In this document: positions 18,292-26,957 of the stretch, in pieces
How positions within the stretch are numbered: position 1 is the first letter of the stretch
How the letters are laid out: each line of letters starts with the position of its first letter
DNA from: Candidatus Mailhella merdavium
GTDB lineage: Bacteria; Desulfobacterota; Desulfovibrionia; Desulfovibrionales; Desulfovibrionaceae
NCBI GenBank assembly: GCA_019119045.1
Contig: DWXS01000074.1
Coordinates: 1 to 64,000, forward strand
Direction: 5' to 3'
DNA length: 64,000 nt
Program-made: the position numbers and the translations under genes
The notes under the pieces: model-generated
The model's input: only the letters and a program-made list of their open reading frames with translations
Databases searched by the model: none
What the model was told of the DNA's origin: nothing

Positions 18292-19383
18292 TTATGCTCC
18301 CGGGGAAGCGTCTCCGGGGCGATGGGGCATTTTTCCCTGCATTTTCCAGATCTGGGCAAGAATCGCGGCCACAGCCTTGTACAGATCCTCGGGAATGGGT
18401 TGTCCCACTTCCACCAGTTTATACAGACTCTGAGCCAGAGGACGATTTTCCCGAATGGGCACATGATGTTCGCGGGCAATGAGTTTAATCCGCTCTGCGA
18501 CCTTATTCATCCCTTTGGCAACGACCAGCGGCGCAGGGCATACGGTGGGATCATAGCGCAGCGCAACAGCATAATGGGTCGGGTTGGTGATGACAACATC
18601 GGCTCGGGGAACTTCCTTCATCATACGTTTTGCGATAAAGGCCATCATTTTGTGCCGCTGCTGCTGCTTGATTCTCGGATCGCCTTCTGCCTGCTTGCGT
18701 TCGTCCTTGACCTCTTCCTTCGTCATCTTGAGGTTTTCCTCATACTGGTATCGTGTCCAGATGAGATCCACCACGCCTATGACGACCATGGGAGCAAGGG
18801 TATACAGGGTCATCTGAAACCCCATATGCAACATATAGGCCCCGAGACCTGCCGCATTTTCGTAGTACAGCGGGAGAAAATTTTCTATTTCACTGCGTAT
18901 GAACGCATAGGGCACAAAGCCGATGACCGCCGCAAGCAGCGCGCTCTTTCCCAATCGCACAAAGGTCTGGAGAGAAAAAAAGACTCGCTTCAATCCGCTG
19001 ATGATATTCAGAAATTTAAATTTCGGCTTTAAAATTTTGGTCGACCACAGCTTACCCACCTGTATGCGCAGACAGACGAAGGAACCCAGTGCAAGCAGGA
19101 ACATGACCGGCAATACCATGATCGCACATTCTTTCACGGCCAGTGTGAAGAGCGTATAGGCACTTTCCTGGGTGACGGGCATGGTTGCCGCATTTGCGAA
19201 AAAATAGCGGAATACGCGGGATACATGCTCGACAATAACAGGAAAATACAGGTACATGCCAAGGACTCCCACCACAAGGGTGATGGTCTTGGTTATTTCC
19301 TGCGAGCGGGGAACGTTCCCCTCCTTGCGGGCCTTGTTACGCCTTTTGGGCGTTGCTTTTTCTGTTCTGCTGGTATCCTTCAT
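18292..19383 (-). CDS. flhB: Flagellar type III export protein FlhB
   Basis: 363 residues, normal length. It opens with the family signature EKATPKRRNKARKEGNVPRSQE, has four membrane helices between about 30 and 210, and carries the autocleavage site NPTH (267-270) ahead of the cytoplasmic C-domain. FlhB sits in the export gate and switches substrate class from hook to filament after cleavage. It starts 10 bases after fliR with a GAGG ribosome site, so fliR-flhB is one unit. Confidence 0.97.
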   Translation of the reverse strand: MKDTSRTEKATPKRRNKARKEGNVPRSQEITKTITLVVGVLGMYLYFPVIVEHVSRVFRYFFANAATMPVTQESAYTLFTLAVKECAIMVLPVMFLLALGSFVCLRIQVGKLWSTKILKPKFKFLNIISGLKRVFFSLQTFVRLGKSALLAAVIGFVPYAFIRSEIENFLPLYYENAAGLGAYMLHMGFQMTLYTLAPMVVIGVVDLIWTRYQYEENLKMTKEEVKDERKQAEGDPRIKQQQRHKMMAFIAKRMMKEVPRADVVITNPTHYAVALRYDPTVCPAPLVVAKGMNKVAERIKLIAREHHVPIRENRPLAQSLYKLVEVGQPIPEDLYKAVAAILAQIWKMQGKMPHRPGDASPGA

Positions 19384-19393
19384 GTCTGTTTCC

Positions 19394-20185
19394 TCATCTT
19401 CCGGGCGGAGTCAACGCACGCAAAAGGTTGAGGAAAAGATCGTCGATGCCCAGCACGTACTGCCGCACATCTTCCGCCAGCATGGAAAAAATAAGAGAAA
19501 CAAAAATGAAGCCTACCGCGATTTTAATCGGGAAACCTACTTCCATGATATGAATCTGCGGCGCAGCTCTGGTCATGAGGGCCAGGCCAAGCTCTACAAG
19601 AAACAGGGAGGCCATGACCGGCCCGATGATTTTCAGGGCAAGGGAAAAGAGCATGGTACTCAGAGCCATAATCTGATGAAAAATGCCGTCCCCGAGGAAA
19701 AGCCCCCCCGCAGGAATGTAACGGAACGTCTGAGTAAAGGCATTAAAAAGATAAAGATGGCCGTCAAAACACAGGAATACAAGCAACGTCACCGTGTACA
19801 GAAGATGGGCAATGACACCGGTCTGATTGCCGCTGGAGGGATCGGCAAAGGTGATCATGCTGAAGCCCACCTGCATGGCAATCAATTCCCCGCCGGCCTG
19901 AACCCCCATGAAAAAAAAACGCAGCGCCAGTCCGAGAATAAGCCCCAGAACCACTTCCCCAAGCAGGATAAGCGCTATGTCGAAGGGATGGGCAGGCATC
20001 TGGGTGCCGGACAGGCTCACCGTCGGCCAGATGGCCATTGTCAGAACAAGGCAAAGGGCAGCCTTCCACTGTGCCGGTAACCCGTCCGTCTCAAATACGG
20101 GCAATACGAAAAGAACAAGGCTCACCCGCATGAAGGTGAGCAGGAAACTCAACATGGCGTTGGGATCAAAGTTGAAAAGATCCAT
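19394..20185 (-). CDS. fliR: Flagellar type III export protein FliR
   Basis: 263 residues, normal length, starting MDLFNFDPNAMLSFLLTF and predicted to have about six membrane helices. The family patterns LGLILGLALRFFFMGVQAGGELI and MQVGFSMITFADPSSGNQTG are clear. FliR is part of the export gate with FliP and FliQ, which are not in the window. The start at 20185 is preferred over one seven codons upstream because the family begins here and a GGGA site precedes it. It is followed directly by flhB. Confidence 0.96.
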   Translation of the reverse strand: MDLFNFDPNAMLSFLLTFMRVSLVLFVLPVFETDGLPAQWKAALCLVLTMAIWPTVSLSGTQMPAHPFDIALILLGEVVLGLILGLALRFFFMGVQAGGELIAMQVGFSMITFADPSSGNQTGVIAHLLYTVTLLVFLCFDGHLYLFNAFTQTFRYIPAGGLFLGDGIFHQIMALSTMLFSLALKIIGPVMASLFLVELGLALMTRAAPQIHIMEVGFPIKIAVGFIFVSLIFSMLAEDVRQYVLGIDDLFLNLLRALTPPGR

Positions 20186-20430
20186 AGTATCATCCCACGG
20201 CCGCACGCAAAAACACTCGCTCGAAATTCCTTGCGCCCGATGTTCAAGAACCGTTCTACAGACCGAGGTTCATGTTTTTTCTTTCCGGTGCGGAGTCTTC
20301 CCCCATGTGTTCCTCCGGTAGAATCCTTGTCCTACCGACAGTCGCTTCCCCGGAAATTTTCTTCAGGAGAAGGTAGCTCTCTGCTTTCCGGCTGTCAAAA
20401 GCGATCGGCCCGCCAGCCGCGCCGTCCGTT

Positions 20431-22044
20431 CTACTGCTGGCCGTTGCGAAAGGCGAAACGATGAGGATCTATGCCGTATTTCTTAACTTTGTAGTTAACA
20501 ATCCGATAACTGGATTTCAGATCGCGGGCTGCCTTGAGCATGTTTCCTCCAGCCTTAATCAGAGCGTCGACCAGCAATTCCTTTTCAAATCTGGCTACGG
20601 CATCCCCCAGCGAGAGCCCCGCCTCCGTAGCGGTACTTTCCGCAGTCTGAAGCGAAGGGGGTAAATCGCCGGCACGAATCACCTGATCTCCGGAATACTG
20701 CGCGGCACGAAGCAGACAGTTCTTGAGTTCTGAAACATTGCCCGGCCAGTAATAGCGTGTCAGAAGTTCCAGAGCCGGATAGGAAATACGTTTGATTCCT
20801 TCTCCCTGTCTCTCTGCGGCATAACGACGCAGCACATGTTCCGCAAGAGGAATGATATCCTCTCGCCGTTCACGGAGGGGGGGAATGCGCAGGGAGGACA
20901 CTTCCAGCCTGGCCAGAAGTTCCGGCAAAAAGCGGCCCTTTTCGACAAAATCCTCAAGATCCGCCGCAGATGAGGCGATAACGCGGACATCTACATTCAC
21001 AGGCTCGTCCGCGCCCATCCGTAAGACCTCCTGTCTCTGGATCAGGCGCAGGAGAGCCCGTTGTGCAGAAAGCGTCAGAGACTCCACGGCATCCAGAAAG
21101 AGTGTACCGAGGTTCGCCTGCTCAAAAATACCTTTCCTCGTTTGGGAAGCTCCTAAAAAAGACCCTTTCTGATATCCGCACAGCTCTGCTTCCTGATGTT
21201 CTGGAGCCAGCGCAGCGCAATGACAGCTCAGAAGAGGCATATCTCTGCGGGGACTGCCGGCATGGATGCGGGCAGCCAGACGATCCTTACCTACTCCTGG
21301 CTCTCCTCGAAGGAGGATGGGGGTCCGTCCCTGTGCCATATGCGAGGCAAGGTCAAGAATATGCCGCATGACCTTGGACTGGGAAATAAGCTCGCTCTGC
21401 CGTTCACCCTCCGCTCTGGAAACATTTTCCGATTCCTCCTCATTCAGGGGCGGACGATGCTGTCGTGCCATTTCCTCCTGAAGATACGCGGCCTCATTGG
21501 CAATGAGAGCTGCAACAACGCGGAGGAAAAGACAGCGCAGCTCCAGATCCTCTCGGGAAAGGAATCTGGTATCGGCGTTGAGCGTTCCGACAACCTCTCC
21601 GGGGGAAAGCGCGCCCCCCGTGCTGGACGGAGCAAGGATGGGAACACTGATGAAGGAAAGAGTTCGGAGTTCTTCTTCCGTGCGCTCGAAAAGCAGACTC
21701 ATGAACAGGGGATGCCCCTGCATTTTTTCTACGATCACGGCCTTGCCGGTGGCGAACACCTGCCCTGTGACCCCGATTCCCGGCGTATATTCGTCGTGAG
21801 CGGCGCGAGGCGGCGTATCTGCCAGACATAAGCGAAGCAGGCCCGTTTCCGGCTCAAAAAGCACCAGATGCGCACGCAGAAAGTCATGACGCGAGGCAAG
21901 CAGACGCAACAGATCGGTCAGCGTGGACAAAAAAGGCCGCCGCGACCCGAGCATACCTGCCATGAGTCGCAGCGATTCCAGCCAATACCCCATTTCCGTA
22001 TCCGATCCGGCGGATACGGATGCGATATCCTGTACTTCGGGCAT
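20431..22044 (-). CDS. NifA/NtrC-type activator with degenerate AAA+ motifs
   Basis: 537 residues: a GAF domain (about 30-185), an AAA+ domain (about 220-455) and a C-terminal Fis helix-turn-helix (about 498-525). Walker A is intact (GEPGVGKD, 247-254). The sigma-54 contact motif GAFTGA is GSFLGA (294-299), so the critical Thr is Leu. Walker B ends DA (318-319) instead of DE. The sensor I asparagine is lost (VIASSAADL), and the first arginine-finger position in RFLPELLARL is Leu. It binds DNA and probably ATP, but may not remodel sigma-54 in the usual way. It lies downstream of a TPR-like gene (9 bases) and ahead of fliR. Confidence 0.9.
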   Translation of the reverse strand: MPEVQDIASVSAGSDTEMGYWLESLRLMAGMLGSRRPFLSTLTDLLRLLASRHDFLRAHLVLFEPETGLLRLCLADTPPRAAHDEYTPGIGVTGQVFATGKAVIVEKMQGHPLFMSLLFERTEEELRTLSFISVPILAPSSTGGALSPGEVVGTLNADTRFLSREDLELRCLFLRVVAALIANEAAYLQEEMARQHRPPLNEEESENVSRAEGERQSELISQSKVMRHILDLASHMAQGRTPILLRGEPGVGKDRLAARIHAGSPRRDMPLLSCHCAALAPEHQEAELCGYQKGSFLGASQTRKGIFEQANLGTLFLDAVESLTLSAQRALLRLIQRQEVLRMGADEPVNVDVRVIASSAADLEDFVEKGRFLPELLARLEVSSLRIPPLRERREDIIPLAEHVLRRYAAERQGEGIKRISYPALELLTRYYWPGNVSELKNCLLRAAQYSGDQVIRAGDLPPSLQTAESTATEAGLSLGDAVARFEKELLVDALIKAGGNMLKAARDLKSSYRIVNYKVKKYGIDPHRFAFRNGQQ

Positions 22045-22053
22045 ACACTCCGC

Positions 22054-22782
22054 CTATTTCAATGCGGCGATACGGGCCTTATAGAAACCTGCCTGAGCGG
22101 AATCGGCAGGGGGCAGACTCTTGATGAATTCCTCATATGCGCTTATGGCGCGGGCCTTGTCTCCGGCCAGTTCAGCGGCCATGCCGATCTGACTCAGGCA
22201 GAGCGATTTCACCGCCGCCGGCACTCGGGGAAGAAAGGCTTCCAGTTCGCTCACGGCATCCTGCGCCATATTCTGACGCAGCAAAAGATCAACCCTGTTC
22301 AACAGGGCAGTAACAGCCAGAGGAGAAAGCTCCCCATCCCCTTCTTCTTCCACTATTCTGCCGTAGGCCTGAGCAGCGTCGTTCCAGCGTTCCAAAGCTA
22401 CAGCCGTGGACGCCAGTTCAAGATCGACGGCGCGGGAAATTTCCTCCGGAGCGCGTGCAGCGAACTCCTGCAGGGCGGCATAGCGTGCGGCAGGCTCCGC
22501 TTTGGCGCAGATACGCCCGAGTTCTGCTCTGGCCTCCTGCGCCACATTCTGAGCGTGCCATCTCCAGCCGGCAGCGGCGAGTATCGCCACAATGACCAGC
22601 ACGACGGCCAGAGCGATCGCCCTTGCGTGTTCCAACACAAAGTTCCACAGAGGAGCCGCTTCGGGGCTGACCTCAGACTTCATTTCATTGAACATCTGCG
22701 CGGCAGCCATGCCCGGAATATCTGCGGGAACCTGCACGGGGGTGGACGGCGAGGAAAGAACCTGAGGTTTCTTGATAGCCAT
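22054..22782 (-). CDS. Membrane-anchored TPR-like protein (YfgM-like)
   Basis: 242 residues. A cytoplasmic N-terminus (about 1-58), one membrane helix (about 59-80, AIALAVVLVIVAILAAAGW), then Ala-rich helical repeats in the periplasm resembling tetratricopeptide units (WNDAAQAYGRIVEEEG; AGDKARAISAYEEFIKSLP). The layout resembles YfgM/TolA-box type ancillary proteins. The start at 22782 has an AAGGAG site 6 bases upstream; an upstream ATG is less likely. It is followed 9 bases later by the activator gene. The function is not predictable beyond a protein-protein role. Confidence 0.7.
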   Translation of the reverse strand: MAIKKPQVLSSPSTPVQVPADIPGMAAAQMFNEMKSEVSPEAAPLWNFVLEHARAIALAVVLVIVAILAAAGWRWHAQNVAQEARAELGRICAKAEPAARYAALQEFAARAPEEISRAVDLELASTAVALERWNDAAQAYGRIVEEEGDGELSPLAVTALLNRVDLLLRQNMAQDAVSELEAFLPRVPAAVKSLCLSQIGMAAELAGDKARAISAYEEFIKSLPPADSAQAGFYKARIAALK

Positions 22783-23026
22783 GAAAAGCTCCTTTGAGCC
22801 GTTATGCGCGGCATATCGTAGGGGCATATGCCCGGAAAATGCCGGTTCGGGAGAGTCCTCACACGAACCGGTAATGTGGTGATGCAGGCTAGATAAAGCT
22901 TACAAAAATGTCAATCAATCCCGTTCGGACTTGCGCGCAACCGCGCTCCGCCGTATGAAAACGGAATACGGAGCAGGCGCCGTGCCCTTCTCCGCCTCTT
23001 CCCTCGATCACACACGGAGGATACCC

Positions 23027-24325
23027 ATGTCCGTACGTCCCGAACACGCTTCCGCCCTGTCTCATGATGAACTGAAAACACGTCTGCATACCATGGGGCG
23101 GGAGGCCCGGGAAGCCTCACGAATCATGGCGGCAGCGGGCCCCGCCGCCAAGGCGAATGCGCTTGAAACGCTTGCCCTGCTTCTGCAGGAGCGCAGGGAA
23201 GAAATACTTGCGGCAAATGCAGAAGATCTTGCAGCCGCCCGCGATGCCGGACTGGACGCTCCCCGCCTGGATCGACTTACGCTGACAGATAACACACTTA
23301 AGGAAATGGCGGAAGCCTGCCGCTTTGTCGCCTCTCTGCCCGATCCCGTAGGGGCAATGGACAGTCAGTGGCAACGCCCCAACGGACTGCTGGTAGGACG
23401 TATGCGTATACCTCTCGGGGTAGTGGGGATGATTTATGAAGCCCGTCCGAATGTTACCGTAGACGCTTCCATACTCTGCCTGAAAGCCGGCAATGCCGTT
23501 CTGCTGCGCGGGGGATCGGAAGCGTTGCGTTCCAACCTTGCCCTCGGCCGCCTTCTGGGGGAATCCCTTGCAAAGGCAGGTCTGCCCGCCGCTGCGGTTC
23601 AGCTCATCGACGTAACGGATCGTGCGGCTGTCGGCATACTGTGCAAAATGGATGAATTTGTGGACGTACTTATCCCCCGGGGAGGCGAATCTCTGGTACG
23701 GGCCGTCACCGCCCAGGCAACCATGCCCGTCCTCAAGCATTTCATGGGCGTCTGTCATGCCTTTGTTGATGAAGGGGCGGATCTGTCGCAGGCTCTGGAT
23801 ATCGTGTTCAACAGCAAGGTGCAGCGTCCCGGCGTATGCAATGCCCTGGAATGCCTCCTTGTTCACAGGGCGGAAGCCGACGGTTTCCTGCCCATGGTCG
23901 GAGAAAAACTCGGCAGAGCGGGTGTGGAGTTCCGGGCCTGTCCCGTATCCCTTCCCCTTCTGGGTGAAAAGGCCGTTCCTCTGAGCAAGGACGATCTCGG
24001 CAGAGAATTTCATGACCTCATCCTTGCGGTGCGCGTCGTGAACGACCTCGACGAAGCTCTGACACACATCGCCAGATACGGCTCCCATCACACGGAAGTC
24101 ATCTGCACGCGGGATCATGTCCGGGCCATGCGCTTCCTGCGCGAAGCAGACGCCTCCATGGTGGGTGTCAATGCCTCGACACGTTTCAATGACGGCGGCC
24201 AGCTCGGACTTGGCGCGGAAATAGGCATCAGTACCTCCAAGCTCCATGCCTATGGACCTATGGGGGTACGCGAGCTGACGACTACCAAGTTCGTTGTCTT
24301 CGGTCAGGGCCAGGTACGGGTCTGA
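23027..24325 (+). CDS. proA: Gamma-glutamyl phosphate reductase
   Basis: 432 residues (family about 417). The aldehyde-dehydrogenase fold shows PLGVVGMIYEARPNVTVDA near 112-130, the catalytic cysteine in FNSKVQRPGVCNALE (near 273), and NASTRFNDGGQLGLGAEIGIS near the end. It converts gamma-glutamyl phosphate to the semialdehyde in proline synthesis. The ATG at 23027 has GGAGG 5 bases upstream, and an extended reading from 22931 is not needed. Its stop is one base before the nadD start; proB is not in the window. Confidence 0.96.
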   Translation: MSVRPEHASALSHDELKTRLHTMGREAREASRIMAAAGPAAKANALETLALLLQERREEILAANAEDLAAARDAGLDAPRLDRLTLTDNTLKEMAEACRFVASLPDPVGAMDSQWQRPNGLLVGRMRIPLGVVGMIYEARPNVTVDASILCLKAGNAVLLRGGSEALRSNLALGRLLGESLAKAGLPAAAVQLIDVTDRAAVGILCKMDEFVDVLIPRGGESLVRAVTAQATMPVLKHFMGVCHAFVDEGADLSQALDIVFNSKVQRPGVCNALECLLVHRAEADGFLPMVGEKLGRAGVEFRACPVSLPLLGEKAVPLSKDDLGREFHDLILAVRVVNDLDEALTHIARYGSHHTEVICTRDHVRAMRFLREADASMVGVNASTRFNDGGQLGLGAEIGISTSKLHAYGPMGVRELTTTKFVVFGQGQVRV

Positions 24326-24326
24326 T

Positions 24327-25106
24327 ATGGGCGGTATCGGCATACTGGGGGGGACCTTCAATCCCGTGCATGGCGCACATATACGCCATGCCGTGGAAGT
24401 TCGTGAACGGCTGAACCTCGATCTCGTCCTGCTCATGCCCAATTCCGTCCCTCCGCACAAGGCGGCGCGGGGCCTGCTTCCCTTCGAGCTGCGCGTGGAT
24501 CTGTTGCGTGCGGCAACGGAAGGCATACCCGGACTAGAAATCAGCACGCTGGAAGGAGAACTCGAAGGCCCCTCCTATACATGGCGTTCGCTGGAAGAAT
24601 TCCGGCGTCGGGGTCTTGTCTCCCGCCCGCAGGATCTGTACCTCATGCTCGGCGTGGAAGATTTCGCCCAGCTCCTTACCTGGAAAAGAGGCCTTGAATT
24701 GCCGGCCTTTGCCAATCTTGTCGTCGTCCCCAGACAGGATTCCGGCAGACAGCTTTTTAATCGGGCAGGCTCCACATTCTGGCCGGAAATCTGGCCCTGC
24801 CCTGTCAGCGGCCCCCAAAACGATCTGGGACGACTGGCTGGCCGGATTTCATTCCCGTACCGGAACACCGTAAGCGACCCTCAAAACGACCTGATACGAC
24901 TGGATGTGTCGCTGGAACCGCTTTTTCCCGGTATGCGCTGCATCTATATGCCCCTTCCCCGCATGGACATCACTGCGACGGAAATCCGTCGCCGGTGGCT
25001 GGCCCGGCGTTGTCTCAATATTCTTGTACCCGATGCGGAACTGGCTCTGATGCAAAAGCACGAGAGCCTGCTTCGGGATATCTGGACAGATGCTCCCGGG
25101 ACGTAA
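24327..25106 (+). CDS. nadD: Nicotinate-nucleotide adenylyltransferase
   Basis: 259 residues, longer than the usual 200-220. The nucleotidyltransferase motif GGTFNPVHGAHIRHA is at about 6-20, PNSVPPHK at about 37-44 and the second motif DITATEIRRRW near 218. It adenylates nicotinate mononucleotide in NAD synthesis. The extra length lies between about 145 and 205 and holds two copies of a PQNDLxRL sequence. ATG 24327 follows the proA stop with no clear ribosome site, implying coupling. Confidence 0.9.
   Translation: MGGIGILGGTFNPVHGAHIRHAVEVRERLNLDLVLLMPNSVPPHKAARGLLPFELRVDLLRAATEGIPGLEISTLEGELEGPSYTWRSLEEFRRRGLVSRPQDLYLMLGVEDFAQLLTWKRGLELPAFANLVVVPRQDSGRQLFNRAGSTFWPEIWPCPVSGPQNDLGRLAGRISFPYRNTVSDPQNDLIRLDVSLEPLFPGMRCIYMPLPRMDITATEIRRRWLARRCLNILVPDAELALMQKHESLLRDIWTDAPGT
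24815..24903 (+). repeat. Imperfect 23-base direct repeat inside nadD
   Basis: Copies at 24815-24837 and 24881-24903 match at about 19 of 23 bases and start 66 bases (22 codons) apart. Both encode PQNDLxRL in the same frame. They fall in the part of NadD that is longer than usual. Confidence 0.6.
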
Positions 25107-25420
25107 GCGCGGAAATCACCATCAGCCGGCAGGACGGCACATTACAATTCCCCTGAAAACAGGAGACACCTTTTCCTGCTGAAAAACGTTCCGGCGACGC
25201 CCCGGTATACCGTCTTGAAAACACTGTGAAGCGGCAGACGGGGGAACGGCGATGTCGTTCTCTATCAAAGCTTTCCTTCCGAAGAGTCGGAGCATCCCCT
25301 GCTGTCTTCCAGAACGAACACCTTCCGTAACACCATATTTTGTATTCCCGTGGCTTTTCGGTATTCCGAAGCCACAACCTGCATATACACTCCCACATTT
25401 TTTTGACTCAATTAAAATAC

Positions 25421-25453
25421 GGGGCCGTCAGAGAGATGACGGCCCCTTTGTTT
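25421..25453 (+). terminator. Rho-independent terminator after nadD
   Basis: GGGGCCGTCA/TGACGGCCCC perfect 10-bp stem (25421-25430 with 25437-25446), 6-base loop, followed by TTTGTTT. It insulates proA-nadD from the flgB operon, and the AT-rich 5' flank may also let it work in reverse. Confidence 0.85.
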
Positions 25454-25505
25454 CGCCTCTTTTTACAAGACTATAACATATTGTTTTTTTATTATAATTT
25501 TTATA

Positions 25506-25522
25506 TTGGAACACTTTTTGCT
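25506..25522 (+). promoter_or_regulatory. Sigma-54-type promoter of the flgB operon
   Basis: TTGGAACACTTTTTGCT has GG and GC 12 bases apart; the -24 element TGGAAC differs from TGGCAC at one base and the -12 element is TTGCT. It sits in an AT-rich stretch about 55 bases before flgB. Rod genes under sigma-54 control are common in this group. Confidence 0.65.
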
Positions 25523-25574
25523 AAAAGCCTTGCAGATTTTTGTCAACAAGCGGCGTCCGCCGCAGGAGAACATC

Positions 25575-25985
25575 ATGAAAAGCCTGACCGAATCACACGT
25601 GAACCTGCTTGGCGCCGTGATGGATATGCAGCTTCAGCGGCAGAACGTGATCATGAGCAATATCGCCAACGTGAACACGCCGAAATATCTGCCCCGCGAG
25701 CTTGATTTTGAAGAAGAACTGCAGTCCGCCCTCAATCTGGATGCGAAAGGGAAAATGGCCCATACCGACGACAGTCATATGCCCGCCACTTTCGACGCGA
25801 ACAAATTCGAACCGCAGTGGTGGAAACATCCTCAGCTGCGCATCGCACCCGGTGAAGACCGTGTAAATCTGGATAAGGAAATGGTCAAAATGGCCAAAAA
25901 CCAGCTTCAGTACAACGCGCTGACACAGATTACCAAAAGCAGCTTTGACGGACTGCGTCAGGTCATTCAGGAAGGGAGTAAGTAA
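25575..25985 (+). CDS. flgB: Flagellar basal-body rod protein FlgB
   Basis: 136 residues, normal length. It has the rod-family N-terminus (NLLGAVMDMQLQRQNVIMSNIANVNTPKYLPRE) and the C-terminal heptad region (EMVKMAKNQLQYNALTQITKSSF). It forms the proximal rod. ATG 25575 follows an AGGAG site; an extension from 25506 would run through the promoter. First gene of flgB-flgC-fliE-fliF. Confidence 0.96.
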   Translation: MKSLTESHVNLLGAVMDMQLQRQNVIMSNIANVNTPKYLPRELDFEEELQSALNLDAKGKMAHTDDSHMPATFDANKFEPQWWKHPQLRIAPGEDRVNLDKEMVKMAKNQLQYNALTQITKSSFDGLRQVIQEGSK

Positions 25986-25987
25986 TC

Positions 25988-26431
25988 ATGGATTTCATGA
26001 CCGCACTGGATATCGGCGCGTCCGGCATGAGCGCCGACCGCACACAGCTCAACGTTACGGCAATGAACCTGGCCAACGCCAAGACCACCAGAATGCCCGG
26101 CGGCAACGGCCCCTACGTCCGCAAGACCGTCATCAAAACGACCAGCGATCTCGACGATCGCTTCGGCGTACACATGCGCACCGCGCTCGATCGTGAAGTC
26201 AAGGGCGTACGCGTCATGGGCATTGCTCTGGACAATCGCCCCACCCGCCGTGTGTATGAACCGGGACACCCCGACGCCGACGACGATGGTTTCGTGGAAT
26301 ATCCCGATATCAACGTCGTGGAAGAAATGGCCAATATGATGACGGCCCAGCGCAACTATGAGGCCAACGCCACGACGGTGGACACCGTGAAGGCCATGTA
26401 CCTGAAGGCGCTGGAAATAGGCCGCAGCTAA
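25988..26431 (+). CDS. flgC: Flagellar basal-body rod protein FlgC
   Basis: 147 residues. The N-terminus has ALDIGASGMSADRTQLNVTAMNLANAKT, the rod/hook family pattern. The C-terminus has the conserved YPDINVVEEMANMMTAQRNYEANATTVDTVK. It builds the proximal rod with FlgB and FlgF. It starts 2 bases after flgB, with a GGGAGTAAG ribosome site. Confidence 0.96.
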   Translation: MDFMTALDIGASGMSADRTQLNVTAMNLANAKTTRMPGGNGPYVRKTVIKTTSDLDDRFGVHMRTALDREVKGVRVMGIALDNRPTRRVYEPGHPDADDDGFVEYPDINVVEEMANMMTAQRNYEANATTVDTVKAMYLKALEIGRS

Positions 26432-26511
26432 ACAGAACGGTACGTCCCGCAGCCGATTAATCCCAAAATTTTCCCGTAAGCATAGTTCAGAACATCAAGA
26501 GAGTATTTGTC

Positions 26512-26850
26512 ATGAGCATTTCCACCACCGCCATTCAAGCATACAGCAACGCCATTTCCGACTTCCAGAAGGCCCAGACCAATCTTGGTCAGAAGCAGGA
26601 AGAATCCACCCTTCCCAAACAGTTTGCCGCCCCCAGCTTTTCGGATACCCTTCACGATTCGCTGAATGCAGTCAACGATTTGCAGACGCAGAAGACGCAG
26701 ATGATCACCTCTTTTGCTTCCGGCCAGACTCAGAACGTGCATGAACTGATGATCTCCATGCAGAAGGCGAGCCTTGCCGTCAATCTTACGTCGGCAGTGC
26801 GCAACAAGGTTCTTGAAGCCTACCGCGAACTCAGCAAGCTGCAGTTCTGA
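26512..26850 (+). CDS. fliE: Flagellar hook-basal body protein FliE
   Basis: 112 residues, normal. It has the C-terminal family pattern (HELMISMQKASLAVNLTSAVRNKVLEAYRELSKLQF) and an N-terminal polar half with FSDTLHDSLNAVNDLQ. FliE joins the MS ring to the rod and is an early export substrate. It follows flgC after 80 bases; a ribosome site is weak (AAGAGAG). Confidence 0.93.
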   Translation: MSISTTAIQAYSNAISDFQKAQTNLGQKQEESTLPKQFAAPSFSDTLHDSLNAVNDLQTQKTQMITSFASGQTQNVHELMISMQKASLAVNLTSAVRNKVLEAYRELSKLQF

Positions 26851-26957
26851 TTCTTTCCGGCCCGCCCGAATATCGTCCAGACTGACGAAATTTACGGCTC
26901 TGTCTGCAACCTTCCCCTTCCCTCTGTTCCCTTTCACGCGCATTACGGAGCATGTCC

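Noticed and set aside
23117-24547. 476-codon minus-strand frame over proA
   Set aside because: Shadow of proA, which has all family motifs.
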